Shown here piece after piece: positions 1 to 9,898 of a stretch of DNA of 26,685 nt; position 1 is the first letter of the stretch; every line of letters begins with the position of its first letter. Source of the DNA: Pleurotus djamor (lineage: Eukaryota > Basidiomycota > Agaricomycetes > Agaricales > Pleurotaceae); the NCBI GenBank assembly GCA_029747585.1, contig JAPEVF010000629.1:1-26685 (forward strand), in the 5' to 3' direction. Position numbers and translations under genes: made by a program. The notes under the pieces are model-generated. The model was not told where the DNA came from and ran no database searches. It worked only from the letters and a program-made list of their open reading frames with translations.

Positions 1-1401
1 GATGATATCCCTCTCACTCATGCGCGCATTGGTCGGATGGTCGCTATGCTCGGCAATTTTGCCTTGGCTGTCTACCGCTCTGGAACTCTGGCAGGAGATG
101 TCCAACCCGCGACGGTACCATCCCCTGAAAGAATGAAACCGGCTATATCATCACGATCATACACCTCCCGTGATCAATTCGCGACTTTCCAAGAAGAGGT
201 CGACAAAGAGGAGTTACGCGCGTTCTATGCGAGTTTAACAGTCGCTTGGAGTTTGTTCATTGTGTTCTGGGTTGTTGGGACGGCTATCTTTCATGTAACG
301 GAAGGATGGCCGTTTGGGGCTACAATGTATTTTTGTGTGTGCCTGTTTCCGTGCCCTGCCCTGCTTCCTACTCGTGTCTTCGTGCTCAACTTTTGACTTA
401 TCAGGTTTCACGGCCTTCATGACCATAGGCTATGGTGCGTGTTGGCGTACCTTCCATCGTCAGGGCACGTTGTCTGACTGACCCTGTAATAGGTGACTTT
501 GCGCCCGAAACGCCCACTGGACGCTCCATCTTTGTTGTCTGGGCTCTCTTAGGCATAGCCACTATGACGATTCTCATATCCAGTAAGTGGCGTATTAAGT
601 GCCCCAGCCAATGACCACTCAACAAACCCTTGCCTATTGCTGTTGCCTTTTCCTCCACAGTTGTTTCCGAAGCCTACACTTATCGCTACAAGACCATGCT
701 CCGATCACGACCTTTTCAGAAAGCTGTCAAGCGGTACCGCGCCGAGAAAGCGAGACACAAGCCACCGCCCTTTGGACAAGAACGCCCGACTGGGCTTGGC
801 GAGGGTATACAGGAATGCCTGGGACGATCTGATCAAAAGCACGCAAACGAGGATGAATTGAACAATTCGATCCGTGCGGAAGCGATGCGGGAGAAGCGAG
901 GCAATAAGGATCAGGATGTTCAGGCCCGGCTTGAAGCGTTACCCAAATTGATATTGGAACATACGAAAGTGTTTCAGGAGCATGTACGTTATTTCACTGG
1001 GAATGGAAGGGGGAAAGGAAACGGGGGAGAAGGAGACCGCGTTCCCGAGGGTGTGAGGGCGTTGGTTGATAACATCGCTGGAACGGAGAAGCTTGGGGAG
1101 AGGATGAAGTCAGAGATGTTACAGGATGATGATTCTCGGCAAGTGAGTATTCCGTCATCGTGTGCATCTTCTTTATTCTTGAAGTCTGGACCTGACGCGT
1201 TTTTCAGACTCTGTTCGCATTGGGGATAGAAGGTCTGCTATCCGGCTATTGGGAAGTTGTTTTAGGTTTCGCTAATACTCGTCCGATACAGAGGAAATCA
1301 GGAAGATTGTGCGTATCGCCGAGGATACCCTCAAAGCACTGGAGGAAAGCAACGCGGTGTTGCAGCTCTGCGACCATAATGAGACATCCCCTGTCCACTG
1401 A
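1..1401 (+). CDS. Outward-rectifying K+ channel, TOK1-like (5' end outside window)
   Basis: Potassium channel of the fungal two-pore (TOK) family, expected in the plasma membrane and letting K+ out on depolarisation. Exons 1-334, 405-434, 493-582, 661-1142, 1208-1232 and 1292-1401 join in phase across five GT-AG introns to 356 residues plus stop. The joined protein shows a transmembrane helix (LTVAWSLFIVFWVVGTAIFH), a pore helix (TEGWPFGATMYF), the selectivity filter TIGYGDFAP, and a following helix (FVVWALLGIATMTILI) that runs into ISIVSEAYTYRY. Two introns split this pore region. Since TOK channels carry two pores, this is most likely the second, with the first pore and N-terminal helices lying left of the window. 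The C-terminal about 200 residues are hydrophilic and charged, as for a cytosolic tail. The family call is firm; the voltage behaviour is known for the family, not seen here. Confidence 0.9.
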
Positions 1402-3838
1402 CATTGTATGAGATGTTCAGAACCTGATCGCGTCACACGACCCCACGACTCCTGAATGATGATGTATCTGTTTTCGTGCTATCTTTTGGCATATGTATGC
1501 TCCGACATGCAACGCCTAATACTTGGACCCTTTCTGAGAGCTGGAATGCGAGAAAAGATCCGACTTGAGCGACCCCTTCCGGTGACTAGCTTCTCCTGGT
1601 GCCCTTCATCCCCTTCTTCCATCGATGATCACAAGATCGGTAAGCTCTTCTGATATGCCTGGACACATCCTCGATACCCGCTTTCATCTGATAATGATGG
1701 TTCGAGGACGTTCGAGTTCTTCCGGCAAACACTTTGCTAATTCCGATCGTTCCTCCCAAAGCGAGCCCCTAACCCCTGATTTACCTTGCGCGCCCGACCA
1801 GATGCCAACTCACCAGGGCTCGGCTAAAGAAGGTTTGGGCAACGAAAAGCGGTGTCTTCATACAGCTTACAGCTTTCCAGATATCATGGACATTCGGCGG
1901 ACATAAGTTCGGCGAAGTGATGCAAAAATATAATGAGCTAAAGCACTTGTCAGAGCATCGACACGACATCCGAGCGGCCCCTGTGAGCGGCAAAGTTATG
2001 ATATATAGGCTATAGCGATCCTCAAGTTCCTCGGTAGTACAGATCGAATTACCTCGCCTTCCCGATTATGGGTATGTATTTCTTTGCTGTAGAGACCGCA
2101 GTTATGTAGGTCTACGAAAGGGGGTACCAGATCCTATTGCCATGTACCATGGATCGTCACCTTGATGAGTATGCTGTTCGAAGTTTCTGGATTCATAAGC
2201 CCAGAGGACTTCTTTCATGACTCATGTGGCCTGCTGACTTGTACAGAGTTAAAATTCCCCATCGACAAAGGACAAGCGAGCTTGTGGGATACTCACATGC
2301 GCAGTAAGAGGTGGATTCAAGGTTTAGAAGCCCTTCTTGGCGACAGAACGTAAGGGAGATTAAAATAGGAACAGACAAATATTGTTCGCAGGGGTGCAGG
2401 GCCAGAATTTTCGCTAGTCCCGGATGAAATCATCGCTTCCCTCTGACTCCGGCCTCCCAGGATACTTTTGAGGCGCTTCCCTTTCTCCCTTCCCCCTCGT
2501 GGTCCGAGCATGTCATTGGAGTACAAAATGAACTCTTATGCGAGCGATAAATCAGTAAAACTCTCCCCCCTCCCCCTGGTACCATCATGGTCATCGAGTG
2601 CCCTTCCTACTCAACGTCGCACGCGGCCTGCAGCGTCGCCTTTGTACCCCCACGAATAGACTGTGGACGGTTCGCCTTTGCTAGAGTCAAAGGCGATGTT
2701 TGTCTTGTCCAAGGTGAGCCTCCTTCTCTTCCCCTCGATCGTACACACCGTGCTCATAGACAAAAGTATCTTTGACATCGACGAACGTCAGCTCAATAGA
2801 GATCAAAGTCTTCCGCCATGAATTTATCACTATCTTCCGATTATCTCATTCCCTCGTCATCAATGCGTCGGACTTGAGGATATTGGAGCCCATAGACGAC
2901 CAGGTGGTCAAGTACGAGGAGGAGAATGAGACTGTGTTCTTGGCCAAAGAACTAGTGGAGCAATTGCGTCGGATGTCGGATCCTCGGTGCTCATACCAGG
3001 CTTACCAACATCCCCGGATGAAGTACACTGCTTCACATCTGAGTCATCGACGGCGATAGTGAGTTCTTGTATCTACTGGACCCCTCCCACAAGTAATGAC
3101 CGCACTCATCGTAGGTGCGCCGGTAATGCCTGGCTGTTTTGTCCGTATTTCTTCCCTGTCTTCGGTTTCATCATTTGCTGCTATACCATATTTGCTCTGT
3201 TTTGTATCTGTATCGCCACCACATCTACTTTACATTTGCCACTTGTAGGACTAGTTTCATAACCCTGCATCACTTCAACCGCCACTTATCAGTATTTTTC
3301 GTACCGTTTTGACATGACACGCACATTAATGCATGGCCCGCATTCCGAGCTAGTTCCTGTCTCATCAGGAGTGCTCCTGAATCCTCTCCTTATTGCGCGT
3401 GGCTTAGAAGGTGTATCTAAGTTTGTCACTGACTTCTTCGCCGATCTTCTCGTGTCTAACCGCCGATTGGTGAGAATGATCATATCCATCCCGATCCGCT
3501 ACGGTGTAGCCAGACATAGAGTACGAACGGAAAGACTCCTCAAGGCTCACGGGAAATGGGCATCCGCCGTCACTGCGCATGGTGCATGGTCCCAACACGA
3601 TCCACGTCCTCTGGTGATCTCATTTCTGACGCGCGTAACAGAATTTCTGGGGAGACTCGGGGCGGAGTATGCTTCAATACGATGGCCATGAGTTACGTTA
3701 TGTGATGCGGTATATTTGACGCTTGTCAGAATTCTATCTTTACACGAGCTCCATATAACATAAATAACCTACAAATCGTCGGAGCGTCTAGCTACAAGCG
3801 AACGGCTGCTAACCATGAAGGCAGAGAGAATCTAGGCT
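1402..3838. other. Intergenic region, no identifiable gene
   Basis: About 2.4 kb with no reading frame I can assign to a family. The longest open frame is 3314-3691 (+, 125 codons), which matches nothing I know. A few short stretches look weakly coding: 2626-2710 (+) ends in a plausible GT donor, and 2869-2990 (+) reads as an acidic helix-like segment containing LEPIDDQVVKYEEENETVFL. I could not chain them into a gene with consistent phase. The region may hold a decayed gene, long untranslated regions or non-coding DNA. Confidence 0.4.
3314..3691 (+). CDS. Unassigned open reading frame, 125 codons
   Basis: An ATG-started frame of 125 residues in an otherwise gene-free stretch. It is rich in Arg, Leu and Val, has no convincing signal peptide or transmembrane helix, and shows no motif I recognise. 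There is no clear splice extension on either side. The antisense frames over the same bases are also open, which lowers the weight of the ORF. It could be an orphan gene, a relic exon or chance. Confidence 0.15.
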   Translation: MTRTLMHGPHSELVPVSSGVLLNPLLIARGLEGVSKFVTDFFADLLVSNRRLVRMIISIPIRYGVARHRVRTERLLKAHGKWASAVTAHGAWSQHDPRPLVISFLTRVTEFLGRLGAEYASIRWP

Positions 3839-6127
3839 CTACAATTTATAGGCTCTACCACTGGAAGGCTTCAAGTCCAGTCCGAACTGGCTAGTCCTGA
3901 CGGTCAAGAGATGTGGGAGGAGTGCACTGTAGACGTGGTTGACCCACTGGGAAGATGAAATCAGACAACCCGTGTATGTGTGAATACATTTCAATTAAGC
4001 GACCCACCTCGCAAGCCAACGGCCTGGTGTGCTTGGGATCAATGATTTCCTCCACACCAAACTTGTGCGCCGTCTTCAATGGATCACGGACTTCATCAAA
4101 CTGTGCCAGGAGTTCGTTATACAAGTTCTCTCGCTCCTCTGGGGTCTTGGTGGCGTCGAGTTGGCGTTTGTAAGCCGCTTCGATACCTCCTTCAAGCGGA
4201 AGACTACCCCAGTCTCCCGAAGGCCTGGATGACAGGTTAATATGATGGAGAGTAGATAGATTTCCCGGTACCCACCAAGCCACACGGAATCCATTCTCCT
4301 CAGGGTTGGCGAAAGCCCCTCCTGCAACTCCAAAAGCACGACGGATGATGACGGTGTACATCGGGATGACCGCATTGTACAAAGCGGCCATTGCCGCACC
4401 ACCATGACGAATAGTAGCCGCTCGCTCAGCAATAGAACCTTTCAGAAAGAAGAACGTCAACATCGGGAGCGCGTGAAAGCTGGAACTACTAACCGATCGC
4501 GAAGCCAGGTTGATCGACTAGATTGAGTATGGGAACCCTATCAAACGCGGGTGAGTCGCGACGAAGAAGGGAGTCTATGAACCTACTTACCCGAAGTGAT
4601 TGCACAAGTTGACAAACCTAGTCGTCTTTTGACTGCCGAGAGCGTCTACGGCACCACCTCCGACCATACAGTCGCTTGTGAGGACACCTACAGGTTTGCC
4701 GGATAGTCGAGCGAAGCCGGTAACGATGCAACGCCCCCAGGTTGCCCCGATTTCCCAGAAGGTGGTGTTGTCTGGTGCAGCGGGCTTGCTGGCATCGACG
4801 ATGTCGACAATGAGGGAGACCAGCACACGGATATCGTAGGGCCGAGCGCGCCGACGCGGNGATGATGGATGACAAGGCCTCTTCGCGGCGTTCGTCGCTA
4901 TCTACGGTGCTTTCAGCAGGAGGAAGTTGGAATATGGAGGGAGGAAGGTAGGAGAGGAAAGTCCGAATTTGTTCAAAGGCATCTTGTTCTGAAGTCGCGA
5001 CGTTATCGACCGTTCCGTTTGAAGCATGGATATCGACACCACCAAGCTGTTCTTTGGTAAGGTCTTCGAAGGTAGCTTGCTTGACAACTGGTGGACCAGC
5101 AGCAAAGAGCTAGTAGAGGAATAACGTGAGGAAGGCGGTGATATAGAAGAGGGGGTCGATACGGACCTGACTGAGTCCTCTGACCATCACACTAGCAAGC
5201 AAGCACAGACAGATGGTTAGCTGGGTCATTGAATGGGAAGGAGTTCGTCAAACCTGAAATGGCTGAGAACAGTCTTAGCAGCTGCCAGACCGACAACTGG
5301 GCCAAGTAGAGCAGAGGCAACAGGCACAACAGCCAGTGTATCCATGCCAAAGTTCGTTCCTCCCAGACTGGGAATGTAGGCATACCCGTTCTTGAGGTCT
5401 AAATAGCATGGGTTAGCGAAGTGTCGTAGACGACTGTGGTAAGAAACATACACAATGCGACACTACCACCGCCACTTGAACCGTCGAGAAGTCGAACCTA
5501 GACTTCATTTGAGAAGGAAAACGACGATCATGCTTGCTTTGAGCCTACCAAAGGAACTCGGTTACGTCGGGCCATATACTAGGAACAGTCAGCACGACGT
5601 TCCTTGACAGAAAGCAGACCAAGACCCACCTCTCCGTAAACGGCTTTCATGCCGATACCACCATCAGCATGGCCACCTCGAACGCTGAAGTCGTCGGCGG
5701 TCAAGCAGACCTTTTTGCCTCGGATTCTGCCCGAACCGATGACAGCATTTCTGTCATCATATACGAGGTGAGTTTCCTAGTTTTAAGGGGAGAAAAATGC
5801 AACGTACGCAGGCACGAAAGACTTCAATTTGCCGTCCTTGTCGTAGACCGGTTCTCCAGTTAACGAAGCCAGCTCCTCGAAAGTGCCTTTGTCGAGTAGC
5901 GCATCGATACGCTCACGAACCCAGAGTTTGTTGTTTTTCTTCTGGCGAACGTATCCTGGGTCCTCCAAATTTGGAGTACGCACAAGATGTTGCTGGGCGT
6001 GAAGATTCCCTAATGATTCCTGGAACCGGGGTCAATACACGTGTGTTCGCGACGCGTGGAGAAATGCAGCGCTCACCTCCCATTCCCCTTTGGGCTTCTC
6101 TTCTGTCTTCGACGATCTTGACGACAT
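3839..6127 (-). CDS. Acyl-CoA carboxylase carboxyltransferase (beta) subunit, PCC/ACC-beta-like
   Basis: Carboxyltransferase half of a two-subunit biotin-dependent acyl-CoA carboxylase; it moves the carboxyl group from biotin on the alpha subunit to an acyl-CoA. Twelve exons, read downward: 6127-6077, 6019-5808, 5750-5630, 5578-5549, 5497-5452, 5398-5254, 5191-5167, 5109-4591, 4537-4494, 4438-4276, 4224-4008, 3946-3839. All introns are GT-AG and in phase, giving 559 residues once the stray N at 4860 is dropped. Family landmarks: NKLWVRERIDALLDKGTFEEL, FVPANAVIGSGRIRG, DDFSVRGGHADGGI, LLDGSSGGGSV, LTKEQLGG, LNLVDQPGFAIG and a C-terminal GVEEIIDP. The layout is nearer propionyl/acetyl-CoA carboxylase beta than methylcrotonyl-CoA carboxylase, but the substrate cannot be read from sequence. 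The N-terminus (MSSRSSKTEEKPKG) is not a typical mitochondrial presequence. It lies head-to-head with the alpha gene. Confidence 0.88.
4860..4860. other. Ambiguous base that breaks the beta-subunit frame
   Basis: The N lies inside the longest exon of the carboxyltransferase gene. With it, exon 5109-4591 has 519 bases and the frame is lost between LSSII and PRRRARPYDIRVL. Without it the exon has 518 bases, the reading continues through both halves, and the downstream splice phase (2) fits the next exon. It is best read as a spurious extra base in the consensus. Confidence 0.85.
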
Positions 6128-6385
6128 GTCTTCAACTCTTCAAGTTCGAAGGATTCCCCACAACCGAAAATGCGGGGGAAAAGTAGATAAATGTTTGCCG
6201 ACATATCACAAGGCAAGCAAAAGGGTCCAAATTTCGAATGTCTTCGGGTAACTCACTTCCCCGGACCCCTCCACGATTTTGCCCCTCCTTTCTCCAGGTT
6301 AAATGGTTGCGGGGTAAAATTTCCCAGAACGACATACAAACTACCGGAGGAACACACGAGACTGCGGGGAAGCGACTTTACAGCG
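6128..6385. promoter_or_regulatory. Bidirectional promoter of the carboxylase alpha/beta pair with GCGGGG boxes
   Basis: Only 258 bp separate the two divergent start codons. The stretch contains GCGGGG at 6172-6177, 6309-6314 and 6364-6369, and its variant GTGGGG on the minus strand at 6156-6161. All four fit the SYGGRG consensus of fungal Mig1/CreA zinc-finger repressors. The shared promoter implies co-expression of the two subunits; glucose repression is an inference from the motifs. C-rich tracts near 6262-6298 may also contribute. Confidence 0.6.
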
Positions 6386-8663
6386 ATGCCTAAAGTTCTC
6401 GTTGCGAACCGTGGAGAGAGTGAGTGCTTCTTCATTACCCGGTCCTTCTCCCACGACGACTTACATGTCTTCCTGTTGAAAAGTTACCATTCGGATTCTG
6501 CGCACGGCAGAGGAGTTGGGTTGGGAGACGGCTACAGTGTACACCGAAGGGGATACCAGCCATACTACCTTCGCCCATGAAGCAGTCAAGCTCGAGTCGG
6601 TTTCTGACTTCCTGAACGTATCACGCATTGTTGAAATCGCGAAAAGGTTTTATCTCCTTTCTAATCTTTCTACCAAAATATCCTGATGTGCTTGCTCGTA
6701 GCCTTCAATGCACGCACATCCATCCAGGCTACGGCTTTCTCAGTGAAAGCGCAGTCTTAGCTGCAGAATGCGCGAAATCTGAGGTGTCCCTCGTTTTCAT
6801 TGGACCCTCCATCGATACCCTTCGCATCGCATCAGACAAGATGCTCTCTCGCGAGTTGGCTGGCTCAGTCTCCGTCAACATCGCGCCTGGAACCCGGGTG
6901 GCTACTAGCAACGACGTTCGTGACTTTGTCAAGAAGGTCGGGTATCCTGTCATGATCAAAGCTTTGGATGGTGGAGGAGGCCGAGGGATCCGTGTTGTCG
7001 AGAGCGAGGCCACCCTCGAAGAGTCGTTCAAGAGGTTAGAATATCGTCGCTGTCCCCATCAGGCTATCTCCTGACCAACTTCCTTGCCTCTTTTGCAGGT
7101 GTCTTGGAGAATCGCCATCCCACCAACTGTTTGTTGAGAAGGCTTTGACGGGACCAGGCTGGAAGCACATCGAAGTCCAGATCGTTGGAGACGGTCAAGG
7201 CGGTGTTACTCATCTTTGGGAGCGCGAATGTAGTGTTCAACGCAGGTAAGAGTTCATACATCCCTGCTTCTCTACGCACCGCTGAACACTCCCTCTTTTC
7301 GTTGTCAGGTTCCAGAAGATTGTTGAGGTATGCCTACCCTTTCTTTTCGCGTTGTTGGTGCCAATCCTATCCGTCTTAGGCTGCGCCTTCGTCACTTCCC
7401 CGGTCGGCTATCCAGCCCTTGTTCGACGCGTCCGTGAAACTCGCCACCAAGTTGCAATACAAAGGCCTCGGGACTTTCGAGTACCTCGTCAACGCCCAAA
7501 CCCTAGAATGGGCTTTCCTCGAGATCAACCCCCGTGTCCAAGTGGAACATACCATCACCGAAGAGATTACCAACGTCGACCTTGTCCGCACGCAATTCCT
7601 TCTTTCTTTGCCATCGACTTCCCTCTCTTCCCTTGGAATTTCTTCGAGCAATTATCCGTCCCATGGATACGCCATTCAGCTTCGTATCACCGCTGAGGAC
7701 CCCTTGCAAGGATTCCGCCTCTCCCCAGGGAAGATTTCGCCCTCAGATATTTCTTGGCCCGCAGGACGTGGTATCCGCATCGATACCTGGCTTAACACCG
7801 GACCAGGAACTTCCCTCACACCTTCATGGACCATCGGTCCCGACTTTGACTCTCTCCTCGCTAAGATTATCGTCCGAGGAGCCTCTTTCGAGGAAGCCAC
7901 CCAGAAATCCCTTCGAGCGTTGAAGGAATTCAAACTTCGTGGCGAAGTCAAGACGAACGTTGAGTTGCTGGCTGGGGTGATGAGTCACGCTGCTTGGAAG
8001 GAAGGGAAGATTCATACCTTGTGGTTGGAGAGTAGCTTGGATGAGGTGATGGGGTTGGGCAAGGGTGTCGTTGACTCGCGTGTTGCTACCAAGGGTGTTG
8101 GTGCCGATGAACTTGGAGTCGAACCTCTCGCGAAAGCCAGCTCGGGCTCTGGTGGCAGCGTCATGCTCCAACCTGGAACAGTCTTCAATCTCTCTTTGAC
8201 TCCAACCGAAGGCCCATCGCAAGGTGTCTCCACCAAGCACACGCTGTCCATCAACTCCCTCGCCCACAACGCCTTCCCCGAACAACTCTCCGGGACGATC
8301 CAGACAACCCTCACATCGTCTCCTCTCACTTTCCAACTCAACCAATCTGCTTCGGCGGCTGTCAACTCCTCCGCTTCCATCGAGCTGGCTGACCCGAACA
8401 ATGCTAGTCATATTGGATCGCCTTTGACCGGGAAGATCGTTGAGTTGCACCCGGCGTTGTTGGCTAAGGATGGCCCCAGGGAGGTGAAGAAGGGAGATAC
8501 GTTGGCGGTGTTGAGCGTCATGAAGATGGAGAGCGTGGTGTTAGCGCCGTTCAGCGGGGTCGTGGAGAGAATGGGCAAGGGCATCAAGGCCGGGATTATT
8601 ATCAATGAAGGAACCCTTCTCGCCATTCTTAGTGGTGCGCAGACGGAGAAGAGCAAGCTCTGA
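6386..8663 (+). CDS. Acyl-CoA carboxylase biotin carboxylase/biotin carrier (alpha) subunit, C-terminal SKL
   Basis: ATP-dependent carboxylation of its own biotin, partner of the divergent beta subunit. Exons 6386-6419, 6484-6646, 6702-7034, 7099-7245, 7309-7327 and 7380-8663 join in phase to 659 residues. Order: biotin carboxylase N-domain opening directly with [20 protein letters not shown], the ATP-grasp glycine loop [29 protein letters not shown], the catalytic segment [17 protein letters not shown], the C-domain with [13 protein letters not shown], a variable linker, and a biotinyl domain with SVMKMES whose lysine (about residue 614) is the attachment site. [13 protein letters not shown] and ITAEDP are closer to pyruvate carboxylase than to MCC/PCC alpha. 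There is no room for a mitochondrial presequence before [11 protein letters not shown]. The last residues are EKSKL, a canonical type-1 peroxisomal signal. The substrate is unknown. Confidence 0.9.
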
Positions 8664-8876
8664 TAGTGTACAGCTTGGAAGATACCATCCGTCGCTAGTG
8701 TCACTCCAATACTCTAGAGGTATAGACCAATACTTTGAGATATAAGTATCTAAACATACAGTTACAGTAGTTTCGCGTGTACGCCTATTTATGTAAAAGG
8801 CTTTTCGACCTTGGTCTCCACGTTGAACATTGGCCGTTGAATACGCAGCAATTACGACGAAAAATACACATCACAG

Positions 8877-9898
8877 TCAATTAGTGCCTAATCTCTGCCC
8901 AGATCCCCAGTTATATCCAGTACTCGTGCCACCTGAGCCAGTGGCAGCAGCTGCCCTCCTCGGAGGAATGACGTGGACACCTCCAGCATTGCCAGCGTTC
9001 GCGCCGGCACCGGTGGCAGGCGGCGGTCCATTCTCACCCACGATAGATCTCACCCACCGCGGTGCTCTCCCCCAAGCGTCCAAGGCACCACCCTGTCCCG
9101 GTCCAGTGTTTCCAAANGATCCCCCACCACCACAGGTGTCCGACTACGGCACCTCCTGCGGATTGAGCCGCGGCGCCTGGACCACCCATCAGAAGGTCAA
9201 GGCCTAGCATGACGTATGGCGAGTAGGCAACCGGGAAGGTAACAAGACCGAATAGAGATGTTTGAGAGCCTGCTGGTGCGAGTGCGGAGGAGAGGTAGGT
9301 GAGACACATAAGGAGAGGTCGTGCGTGAATGAAGGATCCGAGAGGGTAGTTGGTGACCTAGGCCTATGCTTCAATACAACGTTCAAATTGAGATATGGGC
9401 GTAAACTGACCATAATACCTGCACAAGCAAGCAATAGCTGCCATGCATAGTCTGCGGACCGATGTACGAATGCTCCAGACTCCAGTTGGTCCGAGTTACG
9501 ACTAAGTTAACAATCAACAGCAGGTCGACGCTGAGATGTATTGTGTGCCACATACTAAAGCATGGCGAATTCGAATATATAATTGATGCCACTGCCTTGA
9601 TACGATTTGAGTTGACTTCACTGCAAACTCAAGGGGATGCGGGGGTACTCACTGCCCATGAAGAATGACGACCATAGTCTCCATATCTATAGATTATATG
9701 AGTTCAAAACACCTTAATCCAAAGTAAACGACCCGTAAAACTCACTTCAAATTTCTGGAATACGAACTTGGGAACAAATACAACTTTGTAGGCCGAAACC
9801 AGGTTCATCAGAACCGGGATCGTTACGGCCAACGAGGAGGCGCATAGAAAACGCGTTACAGGCGGGATTTTGCGCAGTTCGGCGACAAAATCATCCAT
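8877..9898 (-). CDS. Derlin (Der1-like ER-associated degradation protein)
   Basis: Rhomboid-related ER membrane protein that helps move misfolded proteins to the cytosol for proteasomal destruction. Exons read downward: 9898-9746, 9686-9653, 9595-9556, 9501-9411, 9357-8877; all introns are GT-AG, giving 265 residues once the N at 9117 is ignored. The start MDDFVAELRKIPPVTRFL fits the family N-terminus. Further landmarks are IWRLWSSFF, INYIFEFAMLYRNSDQLESG, DYAWQLLLACAG, HARPLLMCLTYLSSALAP, SLFGLVTFPVAYSPYVMLGL, and GHLWWW followed by WGRAPRWVRSIVG. The glycine/alanine-rich tail ends with YNWGSGQRLG, as in other fungal derlins. It converges with the carboxylase alpha gene, stop codons about 210 bp apart. 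Confidence 0.92.
9117..9117. other. Ambiguous base that breaks the Derlin frame
   Basis: With the N present the last exon changes frame right after GHLWWWGI and loses the family C-terminus. Without it the frame runs GIFGNTGPGQGGALDAWGRA to the expected end, and the last exon becomes 480 bases, a multiple of three that fits the phase-0 upstream intron. It is best read as a spurious extra base. Confidence 0.85.

Noticed and set aside
3839..3850. The -YKL end of the beta subunit as a peroxisomal signal
   Set aside because: Tyr is not an accepted residue at the third-last position of canonical PTS1; kept only as a weak possibility.
5751..5807. Earlier acceptor (CTAG, about 5780) for intron 2 of the beta gene
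   Set aside because: With donor GTACGT it puts the frame out and meets a stop; the GACAG acceptor restores the family motif PANAVIGSGRI.
7824..8450. 208-codon minus-strand frame inside the biotin carboxylase gene
   Set aside because: Antisense shadow; the plus strand is clearly the carboxylase alpha subunit.
3839..8663. Naming the pair methylcrotonyl-CoA carboxylase
   Set aside because: The beta subunit follows the PCC/ACC-beta layout and alpha has pyruvate-carboxylase-like motifs and an SKL tail, so the substrate is left open.
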